Of a stretch of DNA of 64,000 nucleotides, positions 44,216 through 52,111 are shown piece by piece. The DNA comes from JANQRA01 sp035762545. GTDB taxonomy: Bacteria > Actinomycetota > Acidimicrobiia > Spongiisociales > ZC4RG35. The translations under genes and the position numbers were made by a program. The notes under the pieces were generated by a model that was given only the letters and a program-made list of their open reading frames with translations, was not told the DNA's origin and ran no database searches. The DNA lies in contig DASTOM010000019.1 of the NCBI GenBank assembly GCA_035762545.1, positions 1-64,000 on the forward strand, given 5' to 3'. The first letter of the stretch is position 1. Each line of letters starts with the position of its first letter.

Positions 44216-44441
44216 GGAGCGCCGCCCGGAGTCGATCCATCCGCGTGCTCGAGATGGCTGCCACCGATGCATTGCCGCCGAGGAGCGCAACGACGGAGAG
44301 CACGTCTTCATCACGGAGCCGTACCAGATACCGACGTAGGGCATCTCGGAAGAGCTCGAACCGATCGATACCAAGACGCTGAGCCCATCGGGTTGCTTCT
44401 TTCGCCTCGTCGTCTTCTACGCGGAAACTGAACATTGCCAT
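44205..44441 (-). CDS. Orphan ribbon-helix-helix antitoxin-like protein
   Basis: ATG 44441 (or 44435) opens a 78-residue protein, MAMFSFRVEDDEAKEATRWA then QRLGIDRFELFRDALRRYLV. It is clearly related to the antitoxin at 48949 (MTMFSFRVEEAEAEEATRWA). No mazF-like gene follows; the next frame is the lipoprotein. It is therefore an orphan or remnant of a pair. An imperfect palindrome at its start resembles the operator of the 48949 gene. Confidence 0.7.
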   Translation of the reverse strand: MAMFSFRVEDDEAKEATRWAQRLGIDRFELFRDALRRYLVRLRDEDVLSVVALLGGNASVAAISSTRMDRLRAALRAD

Positions 44442-44465
44442 ACGCCGAGATTGAATCGTATGCCA
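44436..44465. promoter_or_regulatory. Imperfect palindrome at the orphan antitoxin start
   Basis: TGCCATACG (44436-44444) and CGTATGCCA (44457-44465) pair with one mismatch. The layout matches the perfect palindrome at 49195, including overlap of the start codon. Confidence 0.5.
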
Positions 44466-44737
44466 GACAAGTTTGAAAAAGGTGCACCACCCAACGCGAC
44501 CGATTCCGCCGCCTGGCGGTTGCTCCCCAGCAAGAGGGCAAGTCGGGTCTGGGCCCGCTGATTGCTCCCAGATAAACCGGCGACGGCCACCTCCCTTGCT
44601 CTGAAGGGTTTCGAAAACGTCAAGAACTTCAAGATCGCCCCGAAGTTGCCGAAGCACTGTTGAACAAGTCTGGCGAGTTCCGTCGGATTGCCCTGGGGCG
44701 GCGAGGCTCCGGGGGAGCAAGGGGAAGCGAGTTGATC

Positions 44738-45325
44738 ATGCGAAGGACATCCACGGTGATGGCGATGGCCATCGCGCTGATATTGAGCACAATGGGCATG
44801 GCGTTCGGCGCTGTCGATGCGGTGACGCCGAGTACGAACGACGAGAACCGAGCAGAGGGCTGGGCGCACTTCAACGTCCTCGAGACGCGTGTCGGTGAGA
44901 TTGACATCGAGTTGGTCAGCACCCGGAGCTTTCCTTCGTGCTTCGAGTACCGCAGCGACGGCGAGGACCCGACCTACCCCGACAACTTCAACCCGGACAT
45001 CGAGGATGGACTCTGGCCGTTCACGTGTGTGTACAACAACACCCGGACGCTCACCTTGAGCGCAGTGGAGTATGTCGAGATCCGGATGGTCTTCGGTGCC
45101 GAGAGAGACGAGCGGTTCGACTGGACCCGCGTCGACGTGGTACCCGTGCCCGGCGCCCGTGGTCTTCAGAACGCCAAGTCAGGTCCCGCAGGTGAGAATG
45201 CAAACGACAACGCCCGCTTCAACCGGGTCAATGCGACACCCGTGCCGGACGCCGATGGTCTTCAGATCGCAAAGTCGGGTCCCGCTGGTGAGCGGGCGAA
45301 TGAGAACGCCCGCGTCAAGCGCTGA
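44738..45325 (+). CDS. Secreted protein with tandem C-terminal repeats
   Basis: ATG 44738 follows GGGGAAG at some distance and gives 195 residues. A signal peptide (TVMAMAIALILSTMGMAFGA) precedes a domain with two cysteines (PSCFEYRSDG and PFTCVYNN). The end holds two copies of a unit of about 31 residues: PVPGARGLQNAKSGPAGENA and PVPDADGLQIAKSGPAGERA, each followed by N-x-NAR. I do not know the family. The repeats are probably exposed. A hairpin terminator follows. Confidence 0.65.
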   Translation: MRRTSTVMAMAIALILSTMGMAFGAVDAVTPSTNDENRAEGWAHFNVLETRVGEIDIELVSTRSFPSCFEYRSDGEDPTYPDNFNPDIEDGLWPFTCVYNNTRTLTLSAVEYVEIRMVFGAERDERFDWTRVDVVPVPGARGLQNAKSGPAGENANDNARFNRVNATPVPDADGLQIAKSGPAGERANENARVKR

Positions 45326-45355
45326 GAGCGAACCTCACCTCTCGTGTCGATGGCA

Positions 45356-45394
45356 AAGCCCCCAGAAAGCTCGCGGTAGGGCTTCTGGGGGCTT
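45356..45394. terminator. 12-bp hairpin terminator
   Basis: AAGCCCCCAGAA (45356-45367) pairs with TTCTGGGGGCTT (45383-45394), 31 bases past the stop at 45325. Confidence 0.7.
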
Positions 45395-45409
45395 GGTGTA
45401 CTTGTTGAG

Positions 45410-45880
45410 TTGCTCATCGAACCATCGAACCAGACAGCGGTGACGACGAGGTCGAAGTGCCGTTCCTCGGTCTCGATGAAGTCCCAGGCCGCTCTTTCGG
45501 CGACGGTCTTCGAATATGCATAGGGGCCGTCCTCGAGAGAACTCCTGGTGTTCCAAATCGGATTCGTCGTAGCTGTCGGTTCGGGGGCCATCGGAGATCG
45601 CAGCGAATGACGAAGTGACCACGACTCGTTTGATACTCGGCGTGGACGCCGCAGACTCGAGTACCGAGAGCGTGCCGTTGACTGCCGGGTCGACGAGATC
45701 GCGTTGAGGGTCTTCGACAGCGAGCATGTACGGGGAAGCCGTGTGCATCACATACTCCCACCCAGCCATATGGTCGGTGAAGGCTCCCGGCTCGTTCAAG
45801 TCTGCTTTGACGAGCTCCAGTCTCTCATCAGCACCTTTCAGCGATGTCAGCTCTTCCGGAGTGCCTATCCACACGCACCC
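45410..45880 (-). pseudogene. Broken NAD-dependent epimerase/reductase
   Basis: The minus-strand frame reads GADERLELVKADLNEPGAFT, then VMHTASPYML, PAVNGTLSVLESAAST and KRVVVTSSFAAISDGPRTDS. This is the middle of a dihydroflavonol-reductase-like short-chain dehydrogenase. Near 45555 the frame shifts to NTRSSLEDGPYAYSKTVAER, with the YxxxK active site, and homology then ends. Both the Rossmann N-terminus and the C-terminal third are missing. Confidence 0.65.
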
Positions 45881-46019
45881 GAGGACGAATATCTGGCCAA
45901 CTACATCGCCGACGTGGCCAACGACGCTGCCGTGTGATCGTCGCCCCTAAGCACTCGAGCCTCGTGAACGGCATTGCCTGGCCTTCGACCGCTCCAGCAA
46001 CGACAGGCCTCCCCGCTCC

Positions 46020-46035
46020 AACGGCACCTATTCCG
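46020..46035 (+). repeat. Dispersed 16-base element, copy 4
   Basis: AACGGCACCTATTCCG matches AACNNCACCTRATCCG with one mismatch, upstream of the NTF2-cyclase gene. Confidence 0.45.
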
Positions 46036-46142
46036 GGCTATGAGTACTGGAAGCACCGCCTATCGGCAACTGTCCAGTTCCCATGCTGCTTGGGTGCTCG
46101 CTCGCCAGACGACGGCTGGGCTGTAGCTGGCATACTTGATTG

Positions 46143-47117
46143 GTGAATCCATCGCCCGAGGTCGAAGCGGTCATAAGGCGGTTTTTGACTGCGCGCAGCG
46201 AAGGCAACGTCGGGAGTGTCAGGAATGTCCTCTCCGACTCATCGGAGGTGCGCCTGATCGGCACCGACGAAGAAGAGTGGGCCCAGGGTTCGACGGTCCC
46301 GATTGTCATGGGGGCCCACTGGGAGGCTGCTGCGCGATCTGCTGGTTCGGACGAGATCTTGCGGCTGGAGGCTTTTGAAAACGGGGATACGGCTTGGGCA
46401 GCGGCGGAAAGCCGAAGAGTTGAAGGCGATACCGAACACACCTACCGCATCACCTTCGCGTTGGTGCTGGAGGCAGGAGCCTGGAAGATGGTCCAGATCC
46501 ACTACTCGGTCCCCACGCGCAATGAGGGGGTCTTCTATGACGCCGAGCTGACCAAGACTCTCTCCGACCTCCTCCACTCCCTGCAGCAGGGCGACCTGTC
46601 ATCTGGCACTGACGCGAGCGGCGAATATGACACGTCGACCATTGTGTTCACCGACGTTGTGGGGTCGACAGCGTTGTCGAACACGATGGGAAGTCGTGTG
46701 TGGAGCAAGCTGATCCTCGAGCACCTGACGACAGTGGGCAAGATCGTTGAGAACAACGGAGGTTCCGTGGTGAAAACTCTGGGAGACGGTGGGATGTATG
46801 CATTCACTTCTGCGTCCTCGGCGCTCCTGGCCGCAGGTGAGATCCAGAAGGCCGTGGCCACTTCAGACTTCAAGGTCCGGATCGGCGCTCACACGGGCGA
46901 TGTCGTCAGGGACCACAACGATTACGTGGGGCTGACCGTTGCCAAGGCCGCTCGAGTCGCAGCTGCCGCCAACGCCGGCCAGATACTGGCGTCAGAATCC
47001 ACGTTCGGAATGGTCAATCCGGCCGAATTCCAGTTCGACCCTCCCGTCCTCGTCGAACTCAAAGGACTCGAGGGGACCCACCAACTACACCCACTCAACT
47101 GGGTGAACCGCCCATAA
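46143..47117 (+). CDS. NTF2/SnoaL-like domain fused to class III nucleotide cyclase
   Basis: GTG 46143 (or TTG 46140) gives 324 residues. Residues 1-130 form an NTF2-fold domain (EAVIRRFLTARSEGNVGSVR, then RITFALVLEAGAWKMVQIHY). Residues 155-320 form a cyclase: metal Asp in IVFTDVVGSTAL, KTLGDGGMYAF, and GAHTGDVVRDHNDYVGLTVA followed by AARVAAAANAGQ. It is soluble. The NTF2 pocket may bind a small molecule or another protein, making this a candidate ligand-sensing cyclase. It is convergent with the flavoprotein. Confidence 0.85.
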   Translation: MNPSPEVEAVIRRFLTARSEGNVGSVRNVLSDSSEVRLIGTDEEEWAQGSTVPIVMGAHWEAAARSAGSDEILRLEAFENGDTAWAAAESRRVEGDTEHTYRITFALVLEAGAWKMVQIHYSVPTRNEGVFYDAELTKTLSDLLHSLQQGDLSSGTDASGEYDTSTIVFTDVVGSTALSNTMGSRVWSKLILEHLTTVGKIVENNGGSVVKTLGDGGMYAFTSASSALLAAGEIQKAVATSDFKVRIGAHTGDVVRDHNDYVGLTVAKAARVAAAANAGQILASESTFGMVNPAEFQFDPPVLVELKGLEGTHQLHPLNWVNRP

Positions 47118-47140
47118 CGCCATGTATCGCTCGAGGTGGG

Positions 47141-48562
47141 CTACGTCATCCCGCCCAGTTTCTCCAGCCTGGCTAGACCGATTTCCGAAACAGCTTCGAC
47201 TCGGGCGACGCCGTCGGCAACGTCGGGGTCGTTGGCCCGCTCGGCCGGGATACGGGACCGGTACAGGCTGGTCGCATGCGACCAGCGCATGACATCCGGT
47301 TCTGTGGCCAGAGCCTGTGATCCTTGGGCTCCCTGCACGATCGTCCGCGGCCAGTCAGTCGGCGTGTTTGGGAGGGAGTGCGGCGGGCATAGCCGGTTCT
47401 TCTCGGTGTCGTCGTCTCGGGTCGCTTCCACGTAGCCTGCGAGTGCGGCGCCGAAGATCGGCCCGGTGGCGACGCATTGAAGCGTGATTTCCTGCGACCC
47501 CCAGACCGGCACCAGGGGTGAGTACTTCAGGCCCGAGGCGGCACAATGCACCACCAGCGCATCACGGTCGATGACAGCGTCGCCGTCTAGACAGACGAGA
47601 CGCCCCGGCTCCACGTGGCGGACGCGACCCAGCCGCACCACGTTCTCGATGGTTCTCAGGCGGTCCAACTCCCAATGCGCCAGTGTCGGAGTCTTCGCCA
47701 TGCTGGGAGTGACCCGTGGATCGACACGCATCATCACGCCTGCCCCCTCCATGCGCAGGAAGAGGTCGTCGGGCGACGTCGCCTCGCGGGCCGACTCCAG
47801 GATGTCCGCCACCATTCCCAAGGTGACGACCGTATCCGGCTGCACGACGGCGCGGTTGAACATCCAGGGGTCACGCGGGCGCACCCAGCAAACCCTGTCC
47901 GGCTCCACGCCATTGTCCAGAAGCCAGACGATGGCGTCGGTGGCGGTCTTGCCAGCGCCCACGATCACGAACTGACGGGGTGTCTCAGAAAGCCTGACCA
48001 GGTCGTTGACCGGGATGGAGTGGACGCCTTCTGCAACTTCGAAGGGGGCGGGGGTTTGAGCCGGAATGTCCGGTGCCAGGTAGTGGGCGTTGACGACGCG
48101 ACAGCTGTCGGACACAGCGAAATGCTTTCCCGACAACCGGGAAGTCCAGTGTCGCCCGCCGAGGTACTCGCTGTTGGGGTGGAAGCTGACCTGGCCGCGG
48201 GCGATCATGCCCTCCAGTACGTGCCCGTAGTAGGCCACGATCTCTGGCGCGGGTGCCCGCTGGTGCATACCTGCCTCCGGGCCGTCGGTCTGCAAATCGC
48301 CATTGCCCAGCGGGGTCGAGGCCACGCCGTAGAACTCGGATGCCTGGTGCAGCCTTACGAACGGATAGGCGTCGAGCCAGTGACCTCCGGCACTGTGGCG
48401 GCGGTCGACCATGACCACGTGGACGTTGGCGTTGTGGATGAGGGAATCCACGAAAGCCATACCGGCAGCGCCGGCGCCGACGACCAAGTAGTCAGCCTCA
48501 ACCACGACAGGCTGGCTCTGAGGGGGGCTCTTGGCTATGTCTTCATGCTTCAGTCCTGCCAC
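47141..48562 (-). CDS. FAD/NAD(P)-binding oxidoreductase, flavin-monooxygenase-like
   Basis: From GTG 48562 (VAGLKHEDIAKS) the protein has 473 residues. YLVVGAGAAGMAFVDSLI is the FAD motif; FVIVGAGKTATDAIVWLL is the second nucleotide motif; and VHCAASGLKYSPLVPVWG is the closing region. HWLDAYPFVRLHQASEFYGV is the region found in flavin-containing monooxygenase-like proteins. The substrate is unknown. The longer upstream frame overlaps the MazF gene and is unlikely. It is convergent with the cyclase gene. Confidence 0.82.
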   Translation of the reverse strand: MAGLKHEDIAKSPPQSQPVVVEADYLVVGAGAAGMAFVDSLIHNANVHVVMVDRRHSAGGHWLDAYPFVRLHQASEFYGVASTPLGNGDLQTDGPEAGMHQRAPAPEIVAYYGHVLEGMIARGQVSFHPNSEYLGGRHWTSRLSGKHFAVSDSCRVVNAHYLAPDIPAQTPAPFEVAEGVHSIPVNDLVRLSETPRQFVIVGAGKTATDAIVWLLDNGVEPDRVCWVRPRDPWMFNRAVVQPDTVVTLGMVADILESAREATSPDDLFLRMEGAGVMMRVDPRVTPSMAKTPTLAHWELDRLRTIENVVRLGRVRHVEPGRLVCLDGDAVIDRDALVVHCAASGLKYSPLVPVWGSQEITLQCVATGPIFGAALAGYVEATRDDDTEKNRLCPPHSLPNTPTDWPRTIVQGAQGSQALATEPDVMRWSHATSLYRSRIPAERANDPDVADGVARVEAVSEIGLARLEKLGGMT

Positions 48563-48635
48563 CTCGCGATTCCCTCGCGCCACGTCGACGTCGGCGATGA
48601 TCCTAGGATCCGCCCGGTCCCCGTCGCCTTCCGCT

Positions 48636-48650
48636 GACCCACCTGATCCG
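48636..48650 (+). repeat. Dispersed 16-base element, copy 5 (divergent 5' end)
   Basis: GACCCACCTGATCCG keeps the core CACCTGATCCGGGG and lies 3 bases past the stop of the mazF-like gene at 48654. With the copy at 49318 it flanks this toxin-antitoxin pair in direct orientation. Confidence 0.5.
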
Positions 48651-48653
48651 GGG

Positions 48654-48962
48654 CTAGCAGCCGACAGCGTCCCTGAGTACGCGACATGATTCAGCCAATC
48701 TCTCTGCCGAGAGTTCGGCGATCGGTCTGCGGAACGATCCACGCGGAAGTGTGTGGAGGTTGTCGAAGTTGACTACGCACTCGGTGGGCACACCGTCGGT
48801 CTCAGGAGAGAGCGCCAGTTCCGATACGAGCCCTCGTTGAGTTCTTGTAAGGGCGGCGACGACGACTGACCCAATCCGATCTGCGACAGGGTCACGTGTC
48901 AGCACCAGAACCGGTCTATCCCCACCTGGTGTCTTGGCGAACCAAATCTCACCCCGTTGCAT
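48654..48962 (-). CDS. MazF/PemK-type toxin
   Basis: The 102-residue protein begins MQRGEIWFAKTPGGDRPVLV with LTRDPVADRIGSVVVAALTR and TECVVNFDNLHTLPRGSFRR, the complete MazF/PemK pattern of a small endoribonuclease. It starts inside the antitoxin gene (14-base overlap), as in the first module at 5378. The sequence differs clearly from that toxin, so the two modules belong to different subfamilies. Confidence 0.92.
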   Translation of the reverse strand: MQRGEIWFAKTPGGDRPVLVLTRDPVADRIGSVVVAALTRTQRGLVSELALSPETDGVPTECVVNFDNLHTLPRGSFRRPIAELSAERLAESCRVLRDAVGC

Positions 48963-49200
48963 CGAGCCAGTCCGTCCAGTCTTCGGCTGGGCCCCAATCG
49001 GAGATCTCGGCCAAGCTCTGCTCGTCGCCGGTCATAGGCATCTTCAGCCAGGCTTCGACGTCGTCCTCAGCGCGGAGACGTACCAGGTACTGGTGTAGAG
49101 CCTCGCGGAGGAGTTCGGATCGGTCCATGCCAAGGCGCTGAGCCCATCTCGTTGCCTCTTCCGCCTCAGCTTCTTCTACCCGGAAACTGAACATTGTCAT
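48949..49200 (-). CDS. Ribbon-helix-helix antitoxin of the second MazEF-like module
   Basis: The 83-residue protein starts MTMFSFRVEEAEAEEATRWA, then QRLGMDRSELLREALHQYLV, a ribbon-helix-helix DNA-binding domain. The acidic tail SLAEISDWGPAEDWTDWLDA would block the toxin. The start codon lies inside a perfect palindrome, so binding would shut off both transcription and translation start. A relative without a toxin lies at 44205. Confidence 0.9.
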   Translation of the reverse strand: MTMFSFRVEEAEAEEATRWAQRLGMDRSELLREALHQYLVRLRAEDDVEAWLKMPMTGDEQSLAEISDWGPAEDWTDWLDATG

Positions 49201-49224
49201 ACGATGAGGCTACATCGTATGACA
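49195..49224. promoter_or_regulatory. Perfect 12-bp palindrome, operator of the second MazEF module
   Basis: TGTCATACGATG (49195-49206) and CATCGTATGACA (49213-49224) are perfectly complementary around a 6-base centre. The repeat includes the antitoxin start codon. The paralogous gene at 44441 has a related but imperfect repeat. Confidence 0.75.
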
Positions 49225-49512
49225 GGCATGTTTCAAGCCACCTGTGCAGAGCCGGCGTTCCTGCAGTTCGACGCGCGTTTCCGGTCGACGAATGACTCAC
49301 TTCTCAAAGCAATCCTGAACTGCACCTGATCCGGAGTCGAGCCGCTCATTCGGTTTGAACCCCTGCGAACAGCGTTCGCGACGACACCGCGGCAGTGGAG
49401 GAGACGCCCCTCGTGTTCAAATGAAACCGTCTGGCTGCAACTCAGACACGAAGTCGGTTCAGCACGACCGTTGGAGGTGTAGCTTCCTCCTGCTCGGAAA
49501 GGAGAGCACAAA
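49225..49512. other. Gap upstream of the NTF2 gene
   Basis: No gene is seen. It holds the dispersed element at 49318 with an inverted partner 50 bases upstream (TGCAGTT, 49262-49268), and the ribosome-binding site AAAGGAGAG of the next gene. Confidence 0.4.
49318..49333 (+). repeat. Dispersed 16-base element, copy 6
   Basis: AACTGCACCTGATCCG is an exact match to AACNNCACCTRATCCG. TGCAGTT at 49262-49268 is the exact complement of AACTGCA, and CCGG flanks both ends, so the region can form a long imperfect hairpin. Confidence 0.6.
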
Positions 49513-49908
49513 ATGGGCGAACATCCCAATGTGGCGGTCTATCGGGAGGTGCATGAGAACCTCCAAAAGGGCAACTTCCAGGCGGCTTTCGATGCTCTCG
49601 ACGATGAAGTCGTCTGGCATCAGCTCGGCGCCGAAACTCTCCATGGCAAGGATGCAGTGGTCGCGGTCATGTCCGGCATGGAGGAATTCGGGGCGGACAA
49701 CTTCGATATCGACATCCACGATGTCGTCGGTAACGGTGAGCACGTCATCGGGTTGGTCACGACCACGTTGAATATGGGTGATCAGAGTTTCAGCTATCGC
49801 ACTGCCGAGATTGCCCATATGAAAGACGGCAAGCTCACGGAGCGGTGGGCGTTTTCAGATGACACTCAGCGGATCATCGAGTTCTTTGCTTCGATGGAAA
49901 GCGGGTAA
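49513..49908 (+). CDS. NTF2-like (SnoaL-type) protein
   Basis: ATG 49513 follows AAAGGAGAGC. The 131 residues have the NTF2 fold: VAVYREVHENLQKGNFQAAF, then DEVVWHQLGAETLHGKDAVV, NGEHVIGLVTTTLNMG and GKLTERWAFSDD. Many relatives are small-molecule isomerases, hydrolases or binding proteins; the pocket residues do not identify a substrate. It is a single gene flanked by dispersed elements at 49318 and 50178. Confidence 0.85.
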   Translation: MGEHPNVAVYREVHENLQKGNFQAAFDALDDEVVWHQLGAETLHGKDAVVAVMSGMEEFGADNFDIDIHDVVGNGEHVIGLVTTTLNMGDQSFSYRTAEIAHMKDGKLTERWAFSDDTQRIIEFFASMESG

Positions 49909-50177
49909 AGCGGTAGGAGTCGTCACTGTCGATTGTGGACGCTGGCTCGATCCGGGAATCGAGAGCGCTGCCCTCAACGACCCCGAACCTCGGAGTCCGA
50001 ACGGCTGACCCAGATGTCACGTTCGTAATGAAACCCTGTCGCGCTGACGCTCTGGACCAGGAGGATCTCGTGGCCCTGTGGCCGCTGTGCGGATTCACTG
50101 ACACAGAATGCGGCTGCTGACTTCCACGATGCCTATCCACACGCACAGGAAGGCTTCCTGCCGGGCGAACGTCGACA

Positions 50178-50193
50178 AACCGCACCCGATCCG
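50178..50193 (+). repeat. Dispersed 16-base element, copy 7
   Basis: AACCGCACCCGATCCG matches AACNNCACCTRATCCG with one mismatch. A partial inverted partner (TGCGGCT, 50109-50115) lies upstream. It borders the broken mazF at 50229. Confidence 0.5.
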
Positions 50194-50228
50194 GGGTCAG
50201 CATGCCGTTGGACATGGCCTCGCGACGT

Positions 50229-50390
50229 TGCCTGGTCAGGACCGTGGCCCGGAAGGAAGCACTTCGTGCGCTCGCGGACGTGGGGGCGATCAAAACGACG
50301 CATCAGGTAGATGGGCGTCCAATAGGACGACCACCCCCGTATGGCTTCCCTGCTGTTCGCGGCCAATCCCCTGAGGAGGACGAAGGCCGA
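50229..50390 (-). pseudogene. Broken mazF-type toxin gene
   Basis: The minus strand reads PQGIGREQQGSHTGVVVLLD then AHLPDASF and a stop in one frame, and LIAPTSASARSASFRATVL in another. Joined, they match the intact toxin at 5378 (GHEQQGTRYGVVVQSD, LIAPTSTSARSASF). One frameshift and loss of both ends inactivate it. No antitoxin is seen next to it. The DNA also matches around 5530-5640. Confidence 0.65.
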
Positions 50391-50467
50391 GGAGCAGGAC
50401 TCCGAGGGGGAGCTGAAACCGATCGACGCCGACACGTTCTGCCCGTCGGCGTGCTTATCCGCCCGGG

Positions 50468-52111
50468 TTACGTGAGAACCGTTTCCTCACCCAGCTCGTC
50501 GGAAATCGTCGCCTCGACGTCATAGTCGATTTCGAGCACGATGAGGGACGGGACCGGCAGATCCATTGCGTGACGGAGCCGGCGGCTGAACTCGTCGGCC
50601 GTCGACACTCTCCAGGCGGCAAGCCCGAACGACTCGGCCAGGCGTACGAAGTCGGGATTGGAGAAATCGACGCCGAAGTGGTCCCCGAAACGCCGTTGTT
50701 GCTTCCAGGCTATGGAGCCGAACTGTCTGTCCTCCCACACCACGCTGACGAAGGGGGTCCCCAGCCGCACCGCGGTCTCGAGCTCCTGCACGTTCATCAG
50801 AAACCCGCCGTCCCCACACACGATCACGACCTTGCGCTCGGGATCGACCAATTTGGCGGCGATCGCAGCCGGCAAGGCAAAGCCCATCCCGGCGAGCCCA
50901 TTGGCGATCAGGACCGTGTTCGGCTCGTGAGCCGGGAACATGCGCCCTACCCACAGCTTGTGCAACCCGACGTCGGAGATGAGCAAGTCGGAGCGACCCA
51001 GAGTCTGGCGAATGTCGTACAGGACCCGAGGTGGCTTCATCGGGTATCCCTCGTCCTCACGGGCGACCTCGAACCGGTCCACCACCGCCTGACGCAGCCT
51101 TCTCGAGCCTCCTGGATGCGAGATCAGCGTGCAAGCCGCGGCCAATTGGTCGAGGACGGCATTGAGATCTCCCACCAGCTCGACTTCGGGCAGGAAGTTC
51201 TGATCGGTCTCGGCGGGAAGTGTGTCCAAGCAGATGATCGTCTTGTCCCCGGACGGGTTCCACAGGCTCGGGGAGAGCTCGACCAGGTCGAATCCGATGG
51301 CCACGACCACGTCTGCCTCATCGAACCCGGCCATCTCGAAGTCCCCTGCCTGCAGACCCACCGCTCCGAGAAACAAGGGGTCGTCCGGGTCTATCAGGCC
51401 CTTGCCCATGAAGGTGACTGCTGTGGGAAGCCCGACCCGACTCACGAACGAGCGCAAGGCGGTGGAAGCCCGATTCCGGACCACCCCGTTGCCGGCGAGA
51501 GCCACCGGAGAGCGGGCAGCCCCGAGGATCTCGGCGGCCCTCGAAACGTCGGCACCGGACGGCTCGGAGCCGGCCGCTGTCTGTCTTCGCAGCGGAGAGC
51601 CCGAATACGGCTCACCCATAACGTCCTCGGGGAGCTCGATGTGTGTCGGACCCGGCTTCTCCGCCTCGGCGACCTTGAATGCCTTGCGCACGACCTCGGG
51701 GATGATCGAAGGATCCCCCACCCGTGCGTTCCACTTCGTGATCGGGTCCATCAGGTTGACCACGTCGATGTGCTGGTGGGACTCCTTGTGCATCCGTTCC
51801 TGGCCGGTCTGCCCGGTCAGCGCCACCATCGGCGCCCGGTCGAGGAATGCGTCGGCGACCCCTGTCACCAGGTTGGTCGCGCCTGGTCCGAGGGTTCCCA
51901 GACAGACGCCGGCGCGACCGGTGAGCCTTCCGACCACGTTCGCCATGAACGCACCCGCCTGCTCATGACGCACCGGCACGAACTCGATCGACGACGCATC
52001 GAGGGCACGGTTGAGCTCGAGGGTTTCCTCGCCGGGGATCCCGAAGACGTAGGCGACCCCTTCCGCTTCGAGACATTGAACCAACAGGTCGGCAGCGGTG
52101 GCGCCGGTCAC
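50468..52111 (-). CDS. Acetolactate-synthase-like thiamine diphosphate enzyme
   Basis: GTG 52111 gives 547 residues. The N-terminal domain has YVFGIPGEETLELNRAL, with the Glu that activates the cofactor, and GPGATNLVTGVADAFLDRAP. The C-terminal domain has VIVCGDGGFLMNVQELETAV, the metal/diphosphate motif, followed by VVWEDRQFGSIAWKQQRRFG in place of the usual NN end. This pattern fits the large-subunit (IlvB/AlsS-like) family. No small regulatory subunit gene is adjacent, so a catabolic or specialised role is likely. A 34-codon ORF overlaps its start. Confidence 0.88.
   Translation of the reverse strand: MTGATAADLLVQCLEAEGVAYVFGIPGEETLELNRALDASSIEFVPVRHEQAGAFMANVVGRLTGRAGVCLGTLGPGATNLVTGVADAFLDRAPMVALTGQTGQERMHKESHQHIDVVNLMDPITKWNARVGDPSIIPEVVRKAFKVAEAEKPGPTHIELPEDVMGEPYSGSPLRRQTAAGSEPSGADVSRAAEILGAARSPVALAGNGVVRNRASTALRSFVSRVGLPTAVTFMGKGLIDPDDPLFLGAVGLQAGDFEMAGFDEADVVVAIGFDLVELSPSLWNPSGDKTIICLDTLPAETDQNFLPEVELVGDLNAVLDQLAAACTLISHPGGSRRLRQAVVDRFEVAREDEGYPMKPPRVLYDIRQTLGRSDLLISDVGLHKLWVGRMFPAHEPNTVLIANGLAGMGFALPAAIAAKLVDPERKVVIVCGDGGFLMNVQELETAVRLGTPFVSVVWEDRQFGSIAWKQQRRFGDHFGVDFSNPDFVRLAESFGLAAWRVSTADEFSRRLRHAMDLPVPSLIVLEIDYDVEATISDELGEETVLT

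Noticed and set aside
42216..44374. N-terminal extension of the lipoprotein frame to 638 codons
   Set aside because: It overlaps the antitoxin gene, and the signal sequence lies after 44215.
48563..48742. N-terminal extension of the flavoprotein frame
   Set aside because: It overlaps the mazF-like gene, and FAD homology begins well after GTG 48562.
40507..50050. Shared 15-mer CTGTCGCGCTGACGC at about 40.5 kb and 50.0 kb
   Set aside because: A few 15-base matches are expected by chance in 64 kb.
5331..50193. Dispersed element as a canonical integron attC site
   Set aside because: The core GTTRRRY/RYYYAAC pair is not present, and several copies lack an inverted partner, so it is reported only as an unexplained repeat.
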